Shown here: in pieces, positions 63,694 through 64,000 of the stretch | Position numbering within the stretch: the first letter of the stretch is position 1 | How the letters are laid out: each line of letters opens with the position of its first letter | From: CADEED01 sp035765415 | Lineage (GTDB): Bacteria; Pseudomonadota; Gammaproteobacteria; Steroidobacterales; Steroidobacteraceae | Length of the DNA: 64,000 bases | Direction: 5' to 3' | Assembly: GCA_035765415.1 (NCBI GenBank) | Contig: DASTXR010000052.1 | Span: 29,359 to 93,358, forward strand | Notes under the pieces: model-generated | Seen by the model: only the letters and a program-made list of their open reading frames with translations | Told to the model about the DNA's origin: nothing | Databases searched by the model: none | Program-made: the position numbers and the translations under genes

Positions 63694-64000
63694 GGCCCGA
63701 GGGTATCAAACAATGGGGTCAGGGCCCGCATCGGGGCCGTTCCTGATTTGCTGGCAAGAGGGGACGGGGCTCGGTGGTGGAGCGTCAGCGCGCAGAGGGC
63801 ACGCGGCCGTTCGAAGTAGGTCCAGTCTCCGATTTCCTTGCAAGCGGGATCGAGGCACGCCGTTGGCGCGTCAGCGCGTGAAGAAGGACAGGCTTCCGGC
63901 GCGAACATCGAGGGCGGCGCAGCGCGAGGCGATCAGCGCGCAGATCCTCTTGGTGGTTCAATCCAGCATGTGCGTTTGGTGCGCCTTATAGCGCAGCGCT
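63694..64000. other. Terminal intergenic stretch without a supported gene
   Basis: I find no convincing gene here. TCAGG (63719-63723) and CCTGA (63743-63747) flank GCCC/GGGGC, an imperfect hairpin that could be a promoter-side or degenerate REP-like element. The motif CAGCGCG recurs (near 63787, 63875 and 63926). Short open frames on both strands show no family resemblance. Confidence 0.4.

Noticed and set aside
63612..63908. 98-residue minus-strand frame at the right edge
   Set aside because: Half of it overlaps the MFS gene in another frame, there is no ribosome site, and the rest resembles no family I can support.

Overview
The window is a dense, high-GC chromosomal segment of a Gram-negative bacterium with no rRNA, CRISPR array, phage or transposase gene. 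Several gene orders are typical of Gammaproteobacteria: queG / nnr-tsaE-amidase-mutL-miaA-hfq-hflX-hflK-hflC-purA, pcnB-folK-dgk-panB-panC, and lptG-lptF / pepA-holC-(insert)-valS. With the GH3/TonB-receptor/halogenase locus and the deoxynucleoside kinase beside folK, my best guess is a Steroidobacterales/Nevskiales/Xanthomonadales-like lineage. That placement is inference, not a search result.

Layout. Positions 1-1334 hold the end of a DapA-family gene, a TauE/SafE permease and a small DUF6496 protein. Positions 1477-10013 form a carbohydrate locus: periplasmic GH3 beta-glucosidase, Oar-like TonB receptor, flavin-dependent halogenase and a GH144-type glucanase lipoprotein. Positions 9997-13963 are a trehalose operon, otsB-GH15-otsA, with four-base overlaps. 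Positions 14073-27273 carry the hfq/mutL/purA superoperon plus divergent queG. Positions 27277-31774 are pantothenate/folate/poly(A) polymerase genes, followed by tRNA-Glu(CTC). Positions 32048-36824 hold a Mn/Ca exporter-family gene, a thioesterase-like gene and a three-gene polysaccharide set (flippase, GT4, FkbM methyltransferase). Positions 36821-43335 are an RND efflux operon whose outer-membrane component is fused to a periplasmic substrate-binding domain. Positions 43481-48950 hold an unknown protein and a Gld-like ABC system with a DUF4340 protein. Positions 48960-58504 contain lptFG, pepA, holC, an inserted secreted beta-propeller gene, a palindromic repeat and valS. Positions 58551-62453 are MoxR-DUF58-TgpA. 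Position 62434 onward is a UMF1-type MFS transporter and 307 bases without a convincing gene.

Genes are packed tightly. Many operon neighbours overlap by ATGA or GTGA, and five of seven convergent pairs overlap at their 3' ends. Two REP-like palindromes share the core AGGGGACAGATCTATTTTT, one in the amidase-mutL gap and one immediately upstream of valS. The most unusual items are the substrate-binding/TolC fusion, an acidic insertion in PcnB, the enrichment of TTGTTAG (mostly in-frame Leu-Leu), and several start codons with a -10-like hexamer only 7-11 nt upstream.
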